A stretch of 64,000 nt of DNA from Ephydatia muelleri (taxonomy: Eukaryota > Porifera > Demospongiae > Spongillida > Spongillidae), in assembly GCA_013339895.1 (NCBI GenBank), contig JABACO010000012.1:6992625-7056624 (forward strand), in the 5' to 3' direction. The notes under the pieces were generated by a model. It had not been told where the DNA came from. It did not search any database and worked only from the letters and a program-made list of their open reading frames with translations. Positions 22,607 to 43,030 of the stretch are shown here, one piece after another. Position 1 is the stretch's first letter. The number at the start of each line of letters is the position of its first letter. The translations under genes and the position numbers were made by a program.

Positions 22607-24600
22607 TAGTCACCACTAGTGTCTCCAACGGAGGTAGCACATCTTTCGAAAGCGTATAGCTTCTTCGGCTGCTAGCTGGTTGCACGTTCTCATCCAATTC
22701 CATATAGATATATGGTTGTCTTCACAAAGCGAAAGCTAGAATGAACGCGAGGATACACTGAATACCATGTACTCGCGAGGTACAGCGATTTTAGAAGTTA
22801 CGGATGTACATGTATGTATAGCATGTAACGACCAGTTACTGTACAATAATTAACCATAACGTTTAATAATGTCATGCTGCACAACCTAGAAAAGTCCATT
22901 TTGAATCATCTGTGTAAGTGGCAAAATTAACACCATAGTATAAGTATATGGCCAGATGATTTGGCCTTTAGGATCTGCCTTGGAAACTTGAGTAGCGGGT
23001 CTACACGGCGTGCTATAAGGGAGAAACGGTTGATAAATGCACCATCTTCCATTCAATGTATGTATTTTCATAAAACCCAGTTTCGAATTAGCTGTGTGCA
23101 CATTTTGGCGGAACAAAATAATACAAGAAGTTCCATTCAGAGTACCTTTATCACAATTTTGCCTGGAAACATAGTTACGGGTCTCCAGCAAAGAATTGTA
23201 CACGTTTGAATGCAAATCTCCATAGACGTTCCATACTTCAATTTTTCATGACGCGCGTCGCGGGTTTAAAGTATTCATGTCCGCTATTTCTGGCCATGCA
23301 AATAAACGTTTCAGAAAATAAAATAAAGCGAGATTTGTCACAAACGCATACGATTCTTACCTATCCATGCGCGTACAATTGAACTTTTAACCGGATGGCT
23401 CGTATTAGCAAATTATATCACTGTTGCAAACACCTTGCTGCACGTCCGCATGCCATCAAATCCTAGATATTGTGCGAGATGTGCTTTTAAATTCCTTGTG
23501 TTGCTATGCAGTTAATTACTCGTTAGGGTTTTAACATCGTAAGTGGGTCTGGGGCCTATTTTCCAAATTTCAATGTGTATTGTAACAGCCGTGGGTTCTG
23601 GGGTTTGGTTTTCTGTCAAGGACCTCTGCTTTGTGTACCTTCATCGCCGTGTATAAGGCCGGACGCAGGATTAAGAGTTGGGGGGGGGCAAAGAGCAGAA
23701 GGTACGAAAAAGGGGTGGGTGCGGAAGGGGTCCCCATGCCCCCTCCCGCTCCAGCTAGGGGGTATTGGGGAGCGCTATAAGCTCCCCCATTGGGTCTGGG
23801 GCTTCGCCCCAGAAGCTTTGCAAGTTCCGCGTTATGAAGCTTCAGAACAATAAGGAATTTCATACCGTTTCGGCCACAAAATGTTATGCCTTCAAGTCGC
23901 GCAAACTGCCATGCGCACGTGCTGCGTGCAGCTGCTTTTTAATTTTCACATACTTGAATTCTCATAAAATACATGCTATTCAGACTCCAAACAGTTCATC
24001 ACAATAATGGATTCAAAAGTAGCATTTTTCTAGGATGCTTCGTAGCAAAGATGTCAAACATAAAGATTCTTTTGAACTACAATACAACCACTCTGATACA
24101 ATCATAATTAAAACAGAAAGGAGGTGCAACAGCCATGAGTAAGCATGTGTATTTGGCACTTTAGCAAAGCATGTATACCAAATATTATTAATGGTCAGTG
24201 CAATTAGGCATAACCTGATGGCTAGTGACAGAAATACACGAACTCTTTATCTACGTCTTGGTTGGATACATTCTGATTCTGGACAATTTCTTCACTAACC
24301 GACTTCATCACTTCGACCTTCGTCCCTTGTCGAACTTGAACACCGTAATCTGTCCATCTCGATCGGGGACCCGGACCGAATCATTTCGATCTGCTTGGCT
24401 ATAGATTATACAGTAGCGAAACGTATGATAGAGTTAATACTACCCTTTTTTGCTGAAAACATTTGATAAATGGTTGACTGCCGTTTAGGCATTCTGAAAC
24501 TAGGTTTGACGTTCGTTTAACGCACAGCCGTTCACTTTCTCTCTAGCACGCTTCAGCTCAGGGGAGTGCCTTTATAGTCTTTTTTTTCTCATCCGTATAT
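22607..24600. other. gene-poor stretch with a G-rich hairpin segment
   Basis: No supported gene. 23,640-23,850 is unusually G-rich with tctggggc-ttc-gccccaga, a perfect 8-bp stem with a 3-base loop at about 23,796-23,814, and a G9 run at 23,680-23,688. It looks like part of a repeat element rather than coding sequence. Confidence 0.45.
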
Positions 24601-25136
24601 TAGGTGGGGCGTGCGCCATCCACGCCCCCCCCCCCGCCCCCCACCACAGGACTGAGGCTGAAAAGACGTTCATTAGCCATTGACGGGAAGGTCAAGTTCT
24701 TAAATACATCATATTGAATTATCTCTCTGCAGGCCCAGCTCTGAACAGTAATACGTGTATACAGAGCCTTATAGACTCTAATATGCATATACATGTATAG
24801 ACTACTCGATCCAATGCTCATGTATTTAGCCCTTTGACACCTCTAAACGAGGCAACCTAACATCTTCTAGCACCCCGCAGAGGCTAATCTAAACAATTTT
24901 TGTCTTGCTTGATTACGACTAACGACCCGATCACATCAACTTTGCCCAGCCTCCAAAACTAGAGATTGTACATCCATAGGACCATAGCATCTTCATTGCA
25001 TGTCGCATCTAAGTAGCTAGCTTATTTTTATGACGATTGTCGCATCCAAATCAGCATCTTAATTTCATCACAATTGACACATCCGAAGCATCAGCCAATT
25101 CAGTTCCATTACAATCATCACTAATGGTACACAGTC

Positions 25137-25480
25137 CTACTCTTCGCATTGGCCGCATTTTTTATGCCCACATTGTGGACATTTGAAATTATGCATCGCC
25201 CAGTCGTCGTTGTTGCTAGTGACACCACACTTACAGCATTTCTTTGAATCTTGACCTGTCAATAGGTGAGAAGATTACTAAATGCTGAAAACAAATAAAA
25301 CTGTACTGCAGTTACAACAGGTTATATAAAGGAAAGCGTAAAAAATGAATGAAATGACGATTTACGTGTATTACAACGTATTTTTCTGCCGGAACTCAAC
25401 AGCACAAGGGGAGTCATTGCATGATCATTTCTTCCATATAAGTTCAGTGCGTGTGGACTTGGACCCCACCCCTCAGGCAT
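25137..25480 (-). CDS. small two-exon zinc-ribbon protein
   Basis: Exons 25,480-25,366 and 25,255-25,137 join in phase over a GT-AG intron to give 77 residues: a Gly/Pro start (MPEGWGPSPHALNLYG), a basic linker, then CCKCG, FKCPQCGHKKC and GQCEE at the end. The paired CxxC knuckles form a plausible zinc ribbon near residues 44-75. The function is unknown. A splice-acceptor-like sequence sits just upstream of the start, so this may be the last two exons of a longer gene. No neighbour explains it. Confidence 0.55.
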
Positions 25481-25731
25481 CTTATAACAGATCAAATCCC
25501 CCTACATACTATATGTAAGACAAACTATAAACGCCGCATTTTTCCTGCAACCTCATATGCAAGCTGAGGGATACAATAGTTCAGTAAGCGGTTATATGCC
25601 AATCGGCCGCTTTGGAGCCGCAACACCCACCGACAACGCTGCGTTGCAGCAACGCATAGCGCCAGCTGTGCAAAAAAATAAATACTATAGTTCAGAAAAG
25701 TATATGAATTGTGTATATTCTGCAAATCCTA

Positions 25732-25759
25732 CCCCCCCCCCCCCCCCCCCCCCCCCCCC
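25732..25759 (+). repeat. C28 homopolymer
   Basis: Twenty-eight consecutive C. Other long C or G runs in the window are at 24,625 (C11), 34,727-34,751 (C25), 39,225-39,243 (G19), 41,782-41,796 (C15, followed by an AC run) and 58,380-58,399 (C20). Confidence 0.95.
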
Positions 25760-25819
25760 TTATGCCATTATTGCTATGATTATGTCAGCAACCACGTCGA
25801 TCTGCGGCGAGCCGTAAAT

Positions 25820-27400
25820 TTGTTTTGATCTAACTATCAATGCTGTATACTACATGCATACATACATACATGTACACGTAGATATGCACAAGACTATATG
25901 TAGCTTGAAACAACGTACCACGCATGCAAATTAACAGCTTACATGAAAACTCTGCCATTCCACTAGCTGAGAGCAAAATCACTTATTCTTGCTGATGCTG
26001 CTGGCGTGCCGGACCACTGGTTAAATATTCCTGCGTCAATCAAGCCTCTTGAACTCGACGCCACAACCTATTTATCAAGTGTAATGAGGCCGACATTTGG
26101 TGAATAGTGGTGCATGGGGTTGAGTTCAAGAACACGTAGTCATTTTGCAAAGGCTACACTTGCAGAGTGCATGGCGCACAATGGCAAGACCCCATCCAGA
26201 AACGTCGGGATGAGAATCAGTGCATGGCTCTTGCATCTTCGTTACAGGCTCCATGTACCTCGTCTCGGTCTAAACCAAAGATACGATTCGAATACTAATA
26301 GTGACCCAACCTTCTTGCATTCAGTAGATACAAGACTAAAAGCCCTTGAAACAGGTCGATCAGTTATTAAAACAGGGGTTTACTAAATCACAAAATGATA
26401 GCATTCGTTCCACGGCTGGAAACTGGGTGTACAATTAGACAATTTACGGTGTCACTCTATAATTCTGAAGTGACGGCTCATTATAGCCACCCAATGTTTC
26501 AAAGCTTACCAGAAACTGCAAATCAAAATATGAAATCAAATTCACGCACTGTACTTAAGTTTCTAGCATGCCCACTCTATACGCATAGTCTACATGACAC
26601 ATAAACTACACGCAGGCCGTTTTTGTAAGGTCACGCGACACGTATTTTGGAGGGGCCATTACAAAGTTAGACGACGTTAACAAACGACAGGAACAAAATT
26701 GTAGGGTAAGCATACTACGGTAGTGATCGGGAGGCATGTGGCAATACGTATTTACGAACCTGAAGTGGTGACGCATTTTCTTTCACCACGAACAAGCGGA
26801 GCGTATTTCATGAATAATCGATACAAGTTGTGGTTTCATTCGTACATATATATGTACCTGGTACATGATAATAGGTATGGATTACCACATAGAGCAAGTA
26901 CCCAGTGTTGTAGAGTGTGCGGACAGAGGCTGCGGAAATCCAAAGCAAAGCAAAAGATCATATGAATGCAATGCATTCACAGCTGATCTGAAAATAGCTT
27001 TTGACATCAACACTTCTGGGGGATGATGTTAGCACACATCTGCTTGCTCTGATGGTTAGAACGATCAGTGCCACATAATGAATTGAAGGGGGTGCATCAC
27101 AAGTGTACAGCCAGTGTATTTCAGTGGCACAATTAAACATACAATGCAAGGTACAATGTACTTTATTTGAACAATGCAATAATATGACATCATGGTGCGA
27201 GCACTTCAGTGCATGTGCGTGGACACATTAAAAGGCCAAAAGTGGAAAGCATTCGCCAGGCACCGAATACACTACTAATAGCTCATCTTCAGAAGATTGC
27301 CTCTCCACCAGCTTTATTGCATGAGCCTAGTCAAACTTTGGCTAGCGTGAACAACCTGTTGATCTTAGAGAAGTTGAAGTGAGCAGTGTGTTCCAATGTT
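25820..27400. other. gene-free stretch
   Basis: Open frames at 26,114-26,386 and 26,395-26,604 have no recognisable motif. No supported gene. Confidence 0.45.
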
Positions 27401-27401
27401 C

Positions 27402-28560
27402 TTTCACAGCCACTACAATTGATGTGCAGTTCACTGGTATGCACCAAGTGCCTCACAGAGTGCATAGCAGCATCTGGCGCTGTGAGCTGTCCCTGTTGCC
27501 CAGACGATGATCCGTCACATGTCAGACCAGCATCAAATGTGATACTCCTCTGCTGCTAACAGATGTTAGAAGACATTGTGCTGGTTGCAGCAGGGATGTT
27601 AGAACAGGTGATTATGAAGGGCATGAGTGTGTACCTTCACTTACACATGAGGAGAAGCAAGCTGCTGAGCTGCTGTAGAGGGCCATCTCTACCAGTTCCG
27701 ACAAAGGTGCTGTACAGCTTGCTACAGGAGGAGCAGTTAAGGAAGTGTTTTGACTGGTACTGATGTTACATAATATCTACCCCTCACCTTAACCAATGAC
27801 ATTCATGCAAGTTACCAAAGCCAAGCAAAAACCACAGCCGCCTTCTCATGGACCAGATGGCAGAGAATACGAAGTATTGTCAGTGGAGAAGCATGCCCTC
27901 ATCCAAACAGAAGTTCTCACCCTCAGTGATGAAGAGCGACAATGTTTATTGGCTAGCTACTGCAAGCATCTCATCATCCATTGAGGTATTGGCAATAAAG
28001 GCTGGTCTTGCTACACTTTTGGAATAAATTGAGACTTCTAAGATGGTATGATATCATAAATGCATGCAGCAAAGGTAACTCACTGATTTTTCAGGTGACT
28101 GAAATCATCAGGGATTCATCTGGCTGGTGAGGAAAGGGTGTGTCGCATCTCCAGCCACATTGTAGGGGATAATCTCAAAGGAGAGGCTGCTCCCTTTACA
28201 TTTCCACTTCCTTCAGGTGGAAATGAAATTAAAGGAGCTCCTTTAGTTTACATTCCCCATCTGGTAGATAAGGTTGTCCACTTCTTAAATGAAAATGAAA
28301 GGTAAGAGTGTAATACAAATGCTCTTACTCCTAAAAGCACGGTTGCAATGCTGACAGGCTTACCTGGCATGAAGGTACCTGCCAGTGAAGGTGGATTCCA
28401 AGGTTATTCAAGAGTTCATGGCCTTTTACCATATCCTGAAGCAACAGCCACCATTAAAATGCATCTCCTGGAGGATCATGAAGTACAGTGGGCAAATACC
28501 TACCATCGGCCTTTTGGAACAGGGGGGCTGAATCGATTCATGTCAAGTTTAATACACTTG
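27402..28560 (+). pseudogene. decayed RING-finger multicopy-family gene
   Basis: The frame from 27,402 carries a cysteine cluster CSSLVCTKCLTEC...SCPCC of RING type. A shift by one base near 27,545 continues it with TDVRRHCAGCSRDVRTGDYE and EEKQAAELL, then a stop. Later blocks are TFMQVTKAK (27,797), LATLWNKLRLLRWYD (about 28,005-28,050), an exon at 28,096-28,302 with APFTFPLPSGG and GAPLVYIPHLVDKV, and DRLTWHEG at about 28,357. I recall this order from large uncharacterised cnidarian and sponge proteins that begin with a RING-like finger somewhat like the RAG1 N-terminal half; no RAG core is visible here. At least four stops or shifts make it a pseudogene. Confidence 0.65.
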
Positions 28561-28599
28561 GCTTGGTATCTGCTCCAATCTGCTGTGCACAGTTAAAGA

Positions 28600-29368
28600 A
28601 CATCGATCAATCATTGAACCACAATTGATAGCTGCCATCCCCCCCTCCAGCTAAGAGAGTAAAGAATATATAGCTATGTAATGCAGCTCACTTTCAAGTA
28701 TTTAATACCAGGAGAAACGTGAGATGACATTCTGTTAAAAACTTGCAACAATTCCAACCCCCAAAAGACGCCAAAATGGCAAAAGGCTTGAAAACTACTT
28801 CAGAAAATGCGTCACCGTTAGCTTGACCAAAAAAAGATTCTATTCACTTTACCGGTGATAGTTTGGGTCAGTTCTATCTCGGTTCCTGAGCGTCGTTATT
28901 TGAACACACGAGGTCGGCGATCACCGTTTGTAAGTCGAAGCGCCAGAGCTGAAAGTCAACAACGTCAGGCCACGTGATTTATGCTTAAAATAAAGGTCAG
29001 AGGTGTTCGTCGCTTCAATAGTATGGCTTTTAGATGTTAATGCGTTTTACGAACTTAGTAACATAGCTGGTTCTAAAGGACATCGGTTGTCAGGTACGTT
29101 GCTATGGGGCACGTAAACCATCTCAATTTTCGGGGCGGAGGGCCTACTTTCCACGCGTTCAATGAGAGCAAACCGCCGTGCCTCCGCGACTACATGTAAA
29201 ACACGGACTCCGTGATAATAACACGTAGCACGTAGAAATCTAATCGGATTACTAATGTATAGCTTCCCTAATTGTACTTTTCTTAAAGGAGGAGTCTCCG
29301 TGTAAAATACACGACGCATTGCCCATTAATGACGCTCCAGTAAGGGATGTAGGAAAAGGGGAAATTCC
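28600..29368. other. gene-free stretch
   Basis: No supported gene; the minus frame at 29,319-29,047 has no motif I recognise. Confidence 0.4.
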
Positions 29369-29377
29369 CATAAACCT

Positions 29378-29510
29378 TAGTTGGGCGTAGCCCGACCTTC
29401 GCGTATTGGCGGAAGGTCGGGTATCAAGCCTATACCTGGATTTGTACCCATCTGATAGTGCTGTGGGCTATTAACACCTGACCGTTGATTGAGTGACAAT
29501 TACGCGTGCA
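29378..29510 (+). repeat. left long terminal inverted repeat
   Basis: Starts tagttgggcgtagcccgac. Matches the reverse complement of 30,030-30,169. Confidence 0.92.
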
Positions 29511-29821
29511 TGCGATATGCTTGGACTATGGAGAGAGTTAAAGAGTGCGTTACCGACGCAGCTAAGGAGTTAGGCTACCCAGAGATGAAACCAGAGCAAC
29601 TTGAAGTAGCTGCTTCTTTCATTGAGGGCAGAGATGTTTTTTCAGTTTTGCCTACTTGCTTTGGCAAGAGTTTATGTTACGCTTGCTTGCCACTAGCGTT
29701 TGATCAATTTATGAAAAAAGAGCGAGGCTATTCTATAGTCATCGTCGTGACCCCTCTTGTGTCAATAATGAAAGATCAGGTAAAGCGATATATGCGCTTT
29801 CGTTTTGGAGTTAATACATAG
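29489..29821 (+). pseudogene. RecQ-like DNA helicase N-terminal fragment
   Basis: 110 residues. About residues 35-45 (MKPEQLEVAASFIEGRDVF) match the RecQ motif 0/Q region, and LPTCFGKSLCY matches motif I (Walker A), with Cys where the family has Gly. VVTPLVSIMKDQV matches motif Ia. The DEAH motif and everything after are absent: the frame stops at 29,819-29,821. The start codon lies inside the left inverted repeat. RecQ enzymes unwind DNA 3'-5'; this piece cannot. It is either a remnant of an element-encoded helicase or a captured host exon. Confidence 0.82.
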
Positions 29822-30029
29822 GTTTTGGCTTTTCGTTTGTAACCAACTCGGATCTATAATGACAACCATAACTTTCTTTTACTACGTACTATACTAGTCA
29901 CATACCGCTACTTCAGGTGTAGTCATTCTCATGGGACGAATGTTCACCGACAGATAATAGTCTAAGAGATCCAGCAGGACGTAGTCTCACAAATCATTTA
30001 AAAACAGATTCATAGCCTGCCACGAGACC

Positions 30030-30169
30030 AACGCGTAATTAACACTCAATCAACGGTCAGACTAATCAGGTGTTAATAGCCCACAGCACTATCAGATGGG
30101 TACAAATCCAGGTATAGGCTTGATACCCGACCTTCCGCCAATACGCGAAGGTCGGGCTACGCCCAACTA
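30030..30169 (-). repeat. right long terminal inverted repeat
   Basis: Inverted copy of 29,378-29,510 with an extra 9 bases (near attagtctg) on its inner side. Confidence 0.92.
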
Positions 30170-30461
30170 CATAAACCCCACGTGCTCTTTAGCAGAAGGG
30201 TCACTAGTTGGGAGTTCATATGTCTTTAGTCTACGAAGTTTACCCATGCAAATTTTAAGGGATCTGTAAGAGCGTGCAAAGCATTTCGAACCATCCAGAT
30301 AGCGAAAAACGATTCATCATGACAGTATTTTGTGGTAAAGATGGAGTTCCTGCGTGTTTGCAAGAGCTGCGCGTGCGTGCACACACATACCCGGACCATG
30401 ATCTTCCGTACCGTATGCCCAGACCAATACACGTCCCAGGGGTAATTTAGGGCCGTACTAG

Positions 30462-30550
30462 GGCTGAGATGATATTCACTACCAATTTTCACCATATATG
30501 GTCTTATTACTACCATGTATGGCAAAAATGAACAGAATATTATCTCAGCC
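30462..30550. repeat. 89-bp foldback with 16-bp arms
   Basis: ggctgagatgatattc at the left and its near-perfect inverse gaatattatctcagcc at the right (one mismatch). May be a tiny MITE. Confidence 0.7.
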
Positions 30551-30669
30551 CCCCTTTGTCTACGGCTCTGGTACTAACATGTGCGACGATTGTTGAAATT
30601 CCACATTCTTGCGAGCTGAAGGTACGTGCATGTACAGTGCACAATACGAATCATGCCAACCATGCCATA

Positions 30670-30747
30670 AGATATGCCCTATATACATATATATGCCCTA
30701 TATATATGCCCTATATGCCCTATATATGCCCTATATACATATATAGA
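30670..30747 (+). repeat. tatatgccc tandem repeat
   Basis: Repeated tatatgccctatata units, about 78 bp. Confidence 0.85.
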
Positions 30748-30899
30748 CCATTTTGGAGGGTGCTGAGGGGCATTGGTTTGTGGCACCATCCCTCCTACCT
30801 TATGAGGAAAAGGCTTCCCACATTTGGAGCTGATCGTCGAGAAGTCCAGCTACATGTGTCATTACTGTAAGGGATTTTAATATTCATGCATACACAATT

Positions 30900-32830
30900 T
30901 TGTGTTCTCTAGTGAGGAGGAGGTACTCCAACCCATGCACCCTCATTCATTGCATATAATCAATTTTCAATACAATCATCAATTCACAGTCTATAACGTT
31001 TGACAACGCTGCGGCTATACATGTAGTTTCAAAAGACATTTCATAGCTGAACTGTGCACAGCCTCCAGCCAGTGATGAACTGTGCCCTTTGTCTAGCCAG
31101 TGATGAACTGTTCACAGCCATGAAGGTAAATGGTAGGCTCTGATACATTCAGAAAGAAGGAGTTACAGAGTTTTAACTTAAAGCAGTTGTTGCCATTTCA
31201 ACCTAGCTCACGTTATCATCATCATCATCATCCTCACCAACAACGTCACCATCTTCAAAGGGATCTAGAAGCTCAATGGTTTCTAAACTCTCTTACTGCA
31301 AAGGACATCTACATTGGTCAATATACTTCTGTCACACATTTCTCACAAAGTAAAACGTTTTTGATCACTGCTATAAATACATCCGCATTAAACAAAGGAC
31401 AAGTGCCATAGTGAATCCTCTCAGTTGGTGGTTAAAAAACTCCACCCAGCAGGTATCACGGTACTGTGAAAGTGCAGTGAAGTGAACTGTATAGCTATGT
31501 TTGCGCCACACTTACCCTACAATAGTACTGAACATAGCGGCCGTACTGAACATAGCGGCCGTAAATTAAAGTTTTCTTCAGAGTCTTGCTATATGCATCA
31601 ATGGCCATGGAGTTGGTGAGCTTGACTGCCTTGCACTCGTACTGAGGACTACGACGAGGACTATCCTGATGACATCTGAGGTGATTGCCCTTTGTAATAA
31701 AATGTTCATTTATTAGCTGTTACATAGCATGTGGTTACCTGATAATGATCGCTAATGTTGAGGATCCGTGCATGGAGATCCTCAGCGCTCCAATCATATT
31801 TTCATGCACCAAAACAGATGTACTTTGGCGCACTTCACTACAATAGATACTGTTAATATGTACCGGGACTTACCTTTGTCAGCAAGTTGGGGAAAAAAGT
31901 TACTGACACGAAACTTTCCTTTTGCAATCTTCCTCATCATTTTAGCAACATTCTTTGTGCTTGAATATATATAAGGAAGTGTTTTGGCCTAAATGACGTC
32001 TAAGGTCTATCGTAGATAGGATGCACTTGCTTTTTAGTGCTTTTTTTCGTCTTGACCTGATTATACCTTTTTACTGGAGGTAAATAGCACTTATGCGAGA
32101 CCTAGCAAGAAGTGCGCGGGAATCACCATAGGAATATTACACATAACATGGAATCTCTCGCTCTTTGCTATATTCCCCAACGTGTTTAGTTGTCAGCATG
32201 TGGATGGTACATATATTATGATTTTAATGGAGGTATCATGAGGACTACATATAGCCTGTTGAATGGACTCCCGCACACTGCTCTCCCATCAGTCCAAATC
32301 CAATTCTGTTACGGAAAAGAGGCTGAAAGGCTACATGAGGAACTAGCAAGGATAATAGCAACCGCTTGAAGCATGCAGCATGTAATAAGCCTTGAAATTT
32401 CACCTGCGTGTTTTCCTGCTGACTTTGCTTATAAGAAGCTTACTTGCACAGTTGCATTAGTGTTATTGGACATTGCATTTTTAACGGCAATATTTCGCAA
32501 GCTAATGGAGTTCCACCAGAATAAACAATGTCGTGTATGCCAAGCGATGACAAAAGGCCTCCACAGTTTATGACTGTTCTAAGTTTGCTGCTGACCTGGA
32601 TTCAAATTTTGGACTTAATAACAAGGGACAAAGTGCAGACTCCCCCAAAGTCGTTTTGCGAGCATTGCTGCGCGATGCAATATAGCGCAAATGAAGTGCT
32701 TTAACTCACCTGCGTCCATTCAAGAGCAAAATTAATTCAATGGGAACCCCATGTACAAGGTGATCAATGCAAAGAATAATGAATGCTTGTCAAATTTTAA
32801 TCCAGCAAAATCATGCAATGCAGGTATGTG
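30900..32830. other. gene-free stretch
   Basis: No supported gene. A 20-bp tandem pair (gtactgaacatagcggcc) lies at about 31,525-31,562, and a short atc run at about 31,217. Confidence 0.45.
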
Positions 32831-32867
32831 ATCATTAGAGAGCCAATATACGTGGTGGAAGACCATC

Positions 32868-33290
32868 ATGAACGAGAGTGCGGTGGAGAAGAGCACGGGG
32901 AAGGAGAACAAGATCACCATCACCAACGACAAGGGCCGACTGAGTGCCAACAACATCGAGCACATGGTGAAGGAGGCAGAGCAGTTCAAGACCCAGGATG
33001 AGCAGCAAAGAGCTAAGATAGCAGCCAAGAACAGCTTGGAAACCTATGCCTTCTCAATGAAAAGCACCATGGAGGAGGATGCATGAAGAGTAAGTTGAGC
33101 CAGGAGAACAGGAAGAAGATACTGAATAAAGTGTCTGTGTGACCAGGTGGTTGGAAAAGAGCCAGGGGTCAGTGAAGGAAGTGTCTGAGGAAATGCTGAA
33201 GAAGTTTTGTAGTAGCTGTGGTATGCCCCTCTCATGACAATGGTGCAGGCTCCAAGGTTGGTCCAATTATAGAAGAGGTGGACTGATTTA
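32868..33290 (+). pseudogene. HSP70 C-terminal fragment, copy 2
   Basis: Matches the intact gene's substrate-binding lid: [58 protein letters not shown] frame break follows at about 33,085, then a decayed stretch and a recognisable end (GPIIEEVD-like, stop about 33,285). Similarity to the intact gene continues into the 3' untranslated region (gagacattgatg, accacttgctgttg, gggacaggtg). The ATPase domain is absent. Confidence 0.9.
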
Positions 33291-33591
33291 GGTTATCTAT
33301 GAGACATTGATGATTTTGATTCACTCTACTGCATTGTTGAACCACTTGCTGTTGTTGCTATAGTAATAATTACTTCAATGTTCATTATTTACTCATTGAG
33401 TTAGTCTAGGAAGGGACAGGTGGTTTTATCTGTGCTACATGCACTTGGTCAAATTCAAATATTGCAAAACATAAAACTTGTAAACGATAACTATACAAGG
33501 TATGTAAAACAATTAAGCACTCAGTTGTTTGCATATTTGATGCACAGCTTTGTCATATTTTAGTTCATGCAGCAAACTTTATTATAATTGT

Positions 33592-33832
33592 TCAATTTGT
33601 ACTGATTTCTGCTTCAGTGGTATTTCCAGCCATCACTGTTTCATTTCCATTGCATTCTGTCAGCTGTATTGCATCACCATTCATTTCTGCTTCAGTTGTA
33701 TTCCCAGCCATCACTGCTCCATATGCATCATATTCTGTCAGCTCCATAAAATCGCTGGGGAGTTCTGCATCAGTGGTATTCCTAGCCATCACTGTTCCAT
33801 ATGCATTGCATTCCATCAGCTGTATTGCATCA
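33592..33832 (-). pseudogene. orphaned tandem-repeat tail of the SRCR receptor
   Basis: Downstream of the receptor's present stop, a minus frame reads three more units of about 26 residues: DAIQLMECNAYGTVMARNTT, DFMELTEYDAYGAVMAGNTT and DAIQLTECNGNETVMAGNTT, then a stop. The last coded unit of the receptor (IELWECNAYGTLRVGNT) is the same repeat. Comparing units suggests an 8-base loss after GNT shifted the frame and cut these units off. Confidence 0.75.
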
Positions 33833-42137
<8,305 letters not shown>

Positions 42138-42199
42138 GGATTCTGTCGGGTGCAGAATAATGTTGTGAAAATTATTTTGAATACAGTAAATGTAGGATG

Positions 42200-42204
42200 T
42201 ACAC

Positions 42205-42256
<52 letters not shown>
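42200..42256. repeat. (CA)n microsatellite upstream of the SRCR signal-peptide exon
   Basis: Over 25 CA units about 65 bp upstream of the start codon, so inside the 5' leader or promoter. Confidence 0.9.
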
Positions 42257-42257
<1 letters not shown>

Positions 42258-42627
42258 GACACAAAAATTAACAAGACTAAACAAAAACATTTCTACTTTT
42301 AAGTACTTTGACTGCACTGAGATAGCATGCATTTTCTCTCTGAACAGCAACAGGGCTTGCCAAAGCCAATGACCCAGGAAAAAAAATTGGGTTTGTGCCA
42401 CAAACTCCTGATGTTTCTATTGCCAGAGGTGAAAATGTTGCAGGAATCCAAATGTGATATTTTGCAACTTTCTTTTCGTCTGCTTGGTTTCCTACTCAAC
42501 CTGCACCCTTAGTAAGATGAAGGCACACAAAGCAAAGATGTTTGTCTGGGCATGTGCCATCCCAAACTAAGAGTTTTCCACACTTCTGTGAATCACAGTG
42601 ATCTCATCTAGTCCTTTTCCATCTGTG

Positions 42628-43030
42628 ATGGAGGCAGAGATGTTCAAGTCCCAGGATGCATGAGTAGCAGAGAGCTAAGAGAGCAGCCAAGAACAGCTTG
42701 GATACCTATGTGATCTCGATGAAAAGCACCATAGAGGAGGGTGCAGTGAAATATAAGTTAAAAGAGGAGGACAGGAAAAAGATACTGGACCAGGTGACCA
42801 GCTGGTTGGAAAAGAACCAGGGGGCAGAGAAGGAAGAGTTAGAGGATAAGCTGAAGGAGCTAGAGAAGGTGTGCATGCCTCTTATGACGAAGGTGTACCA
42901 ATGGGGAGGTTATGGTGCTCCTCGGGGGGGTTCAAGGGTACCAGGGGCACAAAGGGAAACTGGAGGTGGTGGGGGTGTACCTGGAGGAGGCTCCAAGGCT
43001 GGTCCAACCATAGAGAAGTTGACTGGGTGA
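42628..43030 (+). pseudogene. HSP70 C-terminal fragment, copy 3
   Basis: From about 42,628 it aligns with the HSP70 lid (MEAEMFKSQDA, then stops). From 42,698 an open frame reads [51 protein letters not shown] and the Gly-rich linker, ending GPTIEKLTG instead of IEEVD because of a small deletion. Its linker is close to that of the 15.2-kb gene, and 3'-UTR similarity continues to about 43,120. ATPase domain absent. Confidence 0.9.

Larger units (their letters stand above)
29378..30169 (+). mobile_element. MULE-like long-TIR element carrying a RecQ-helicase fragment
   Basis: The first and last 130 bp or so are inverted copies, identical over the outer 110 bp and then differing by a 9-bp indel. 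Each arm contains an inner palindrome, cccgaccttc...gaaggtcggg. Flanks show cataaacct at 29,369-29,377 and cataaaccc at 30,170-30,178, a 9-bp target duplication with one change (or 8 bp perfect). Long TIRs with 9-bp duplications fit Mutator-like elements. The 792-bp element encodes no transposase; it holds a helicase N-terminal fragment, so it is non-autonomous. Confidence 0.8.

Noticed and set aside
23570-23863. Overlapping frames on both strands in the G-rich segment.
   Set aside because: Low-complexity Gly/Pro products arising from G/C runs and a hairpin; typical of a repeat, not a gene.
24237-24385. Minus-strand open block of about 50 codons (FGPGPRSRWTDYGVQVRQG onward) ending in a stop.
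   Set aside because: No motif I recognise, no clear splice acceptor and no partner exon; could be chance.
31130-31411. 93-codon frame with a His run.
   Set aside because: The His run is an atc/tca microsatellite; no domain and no splice context.
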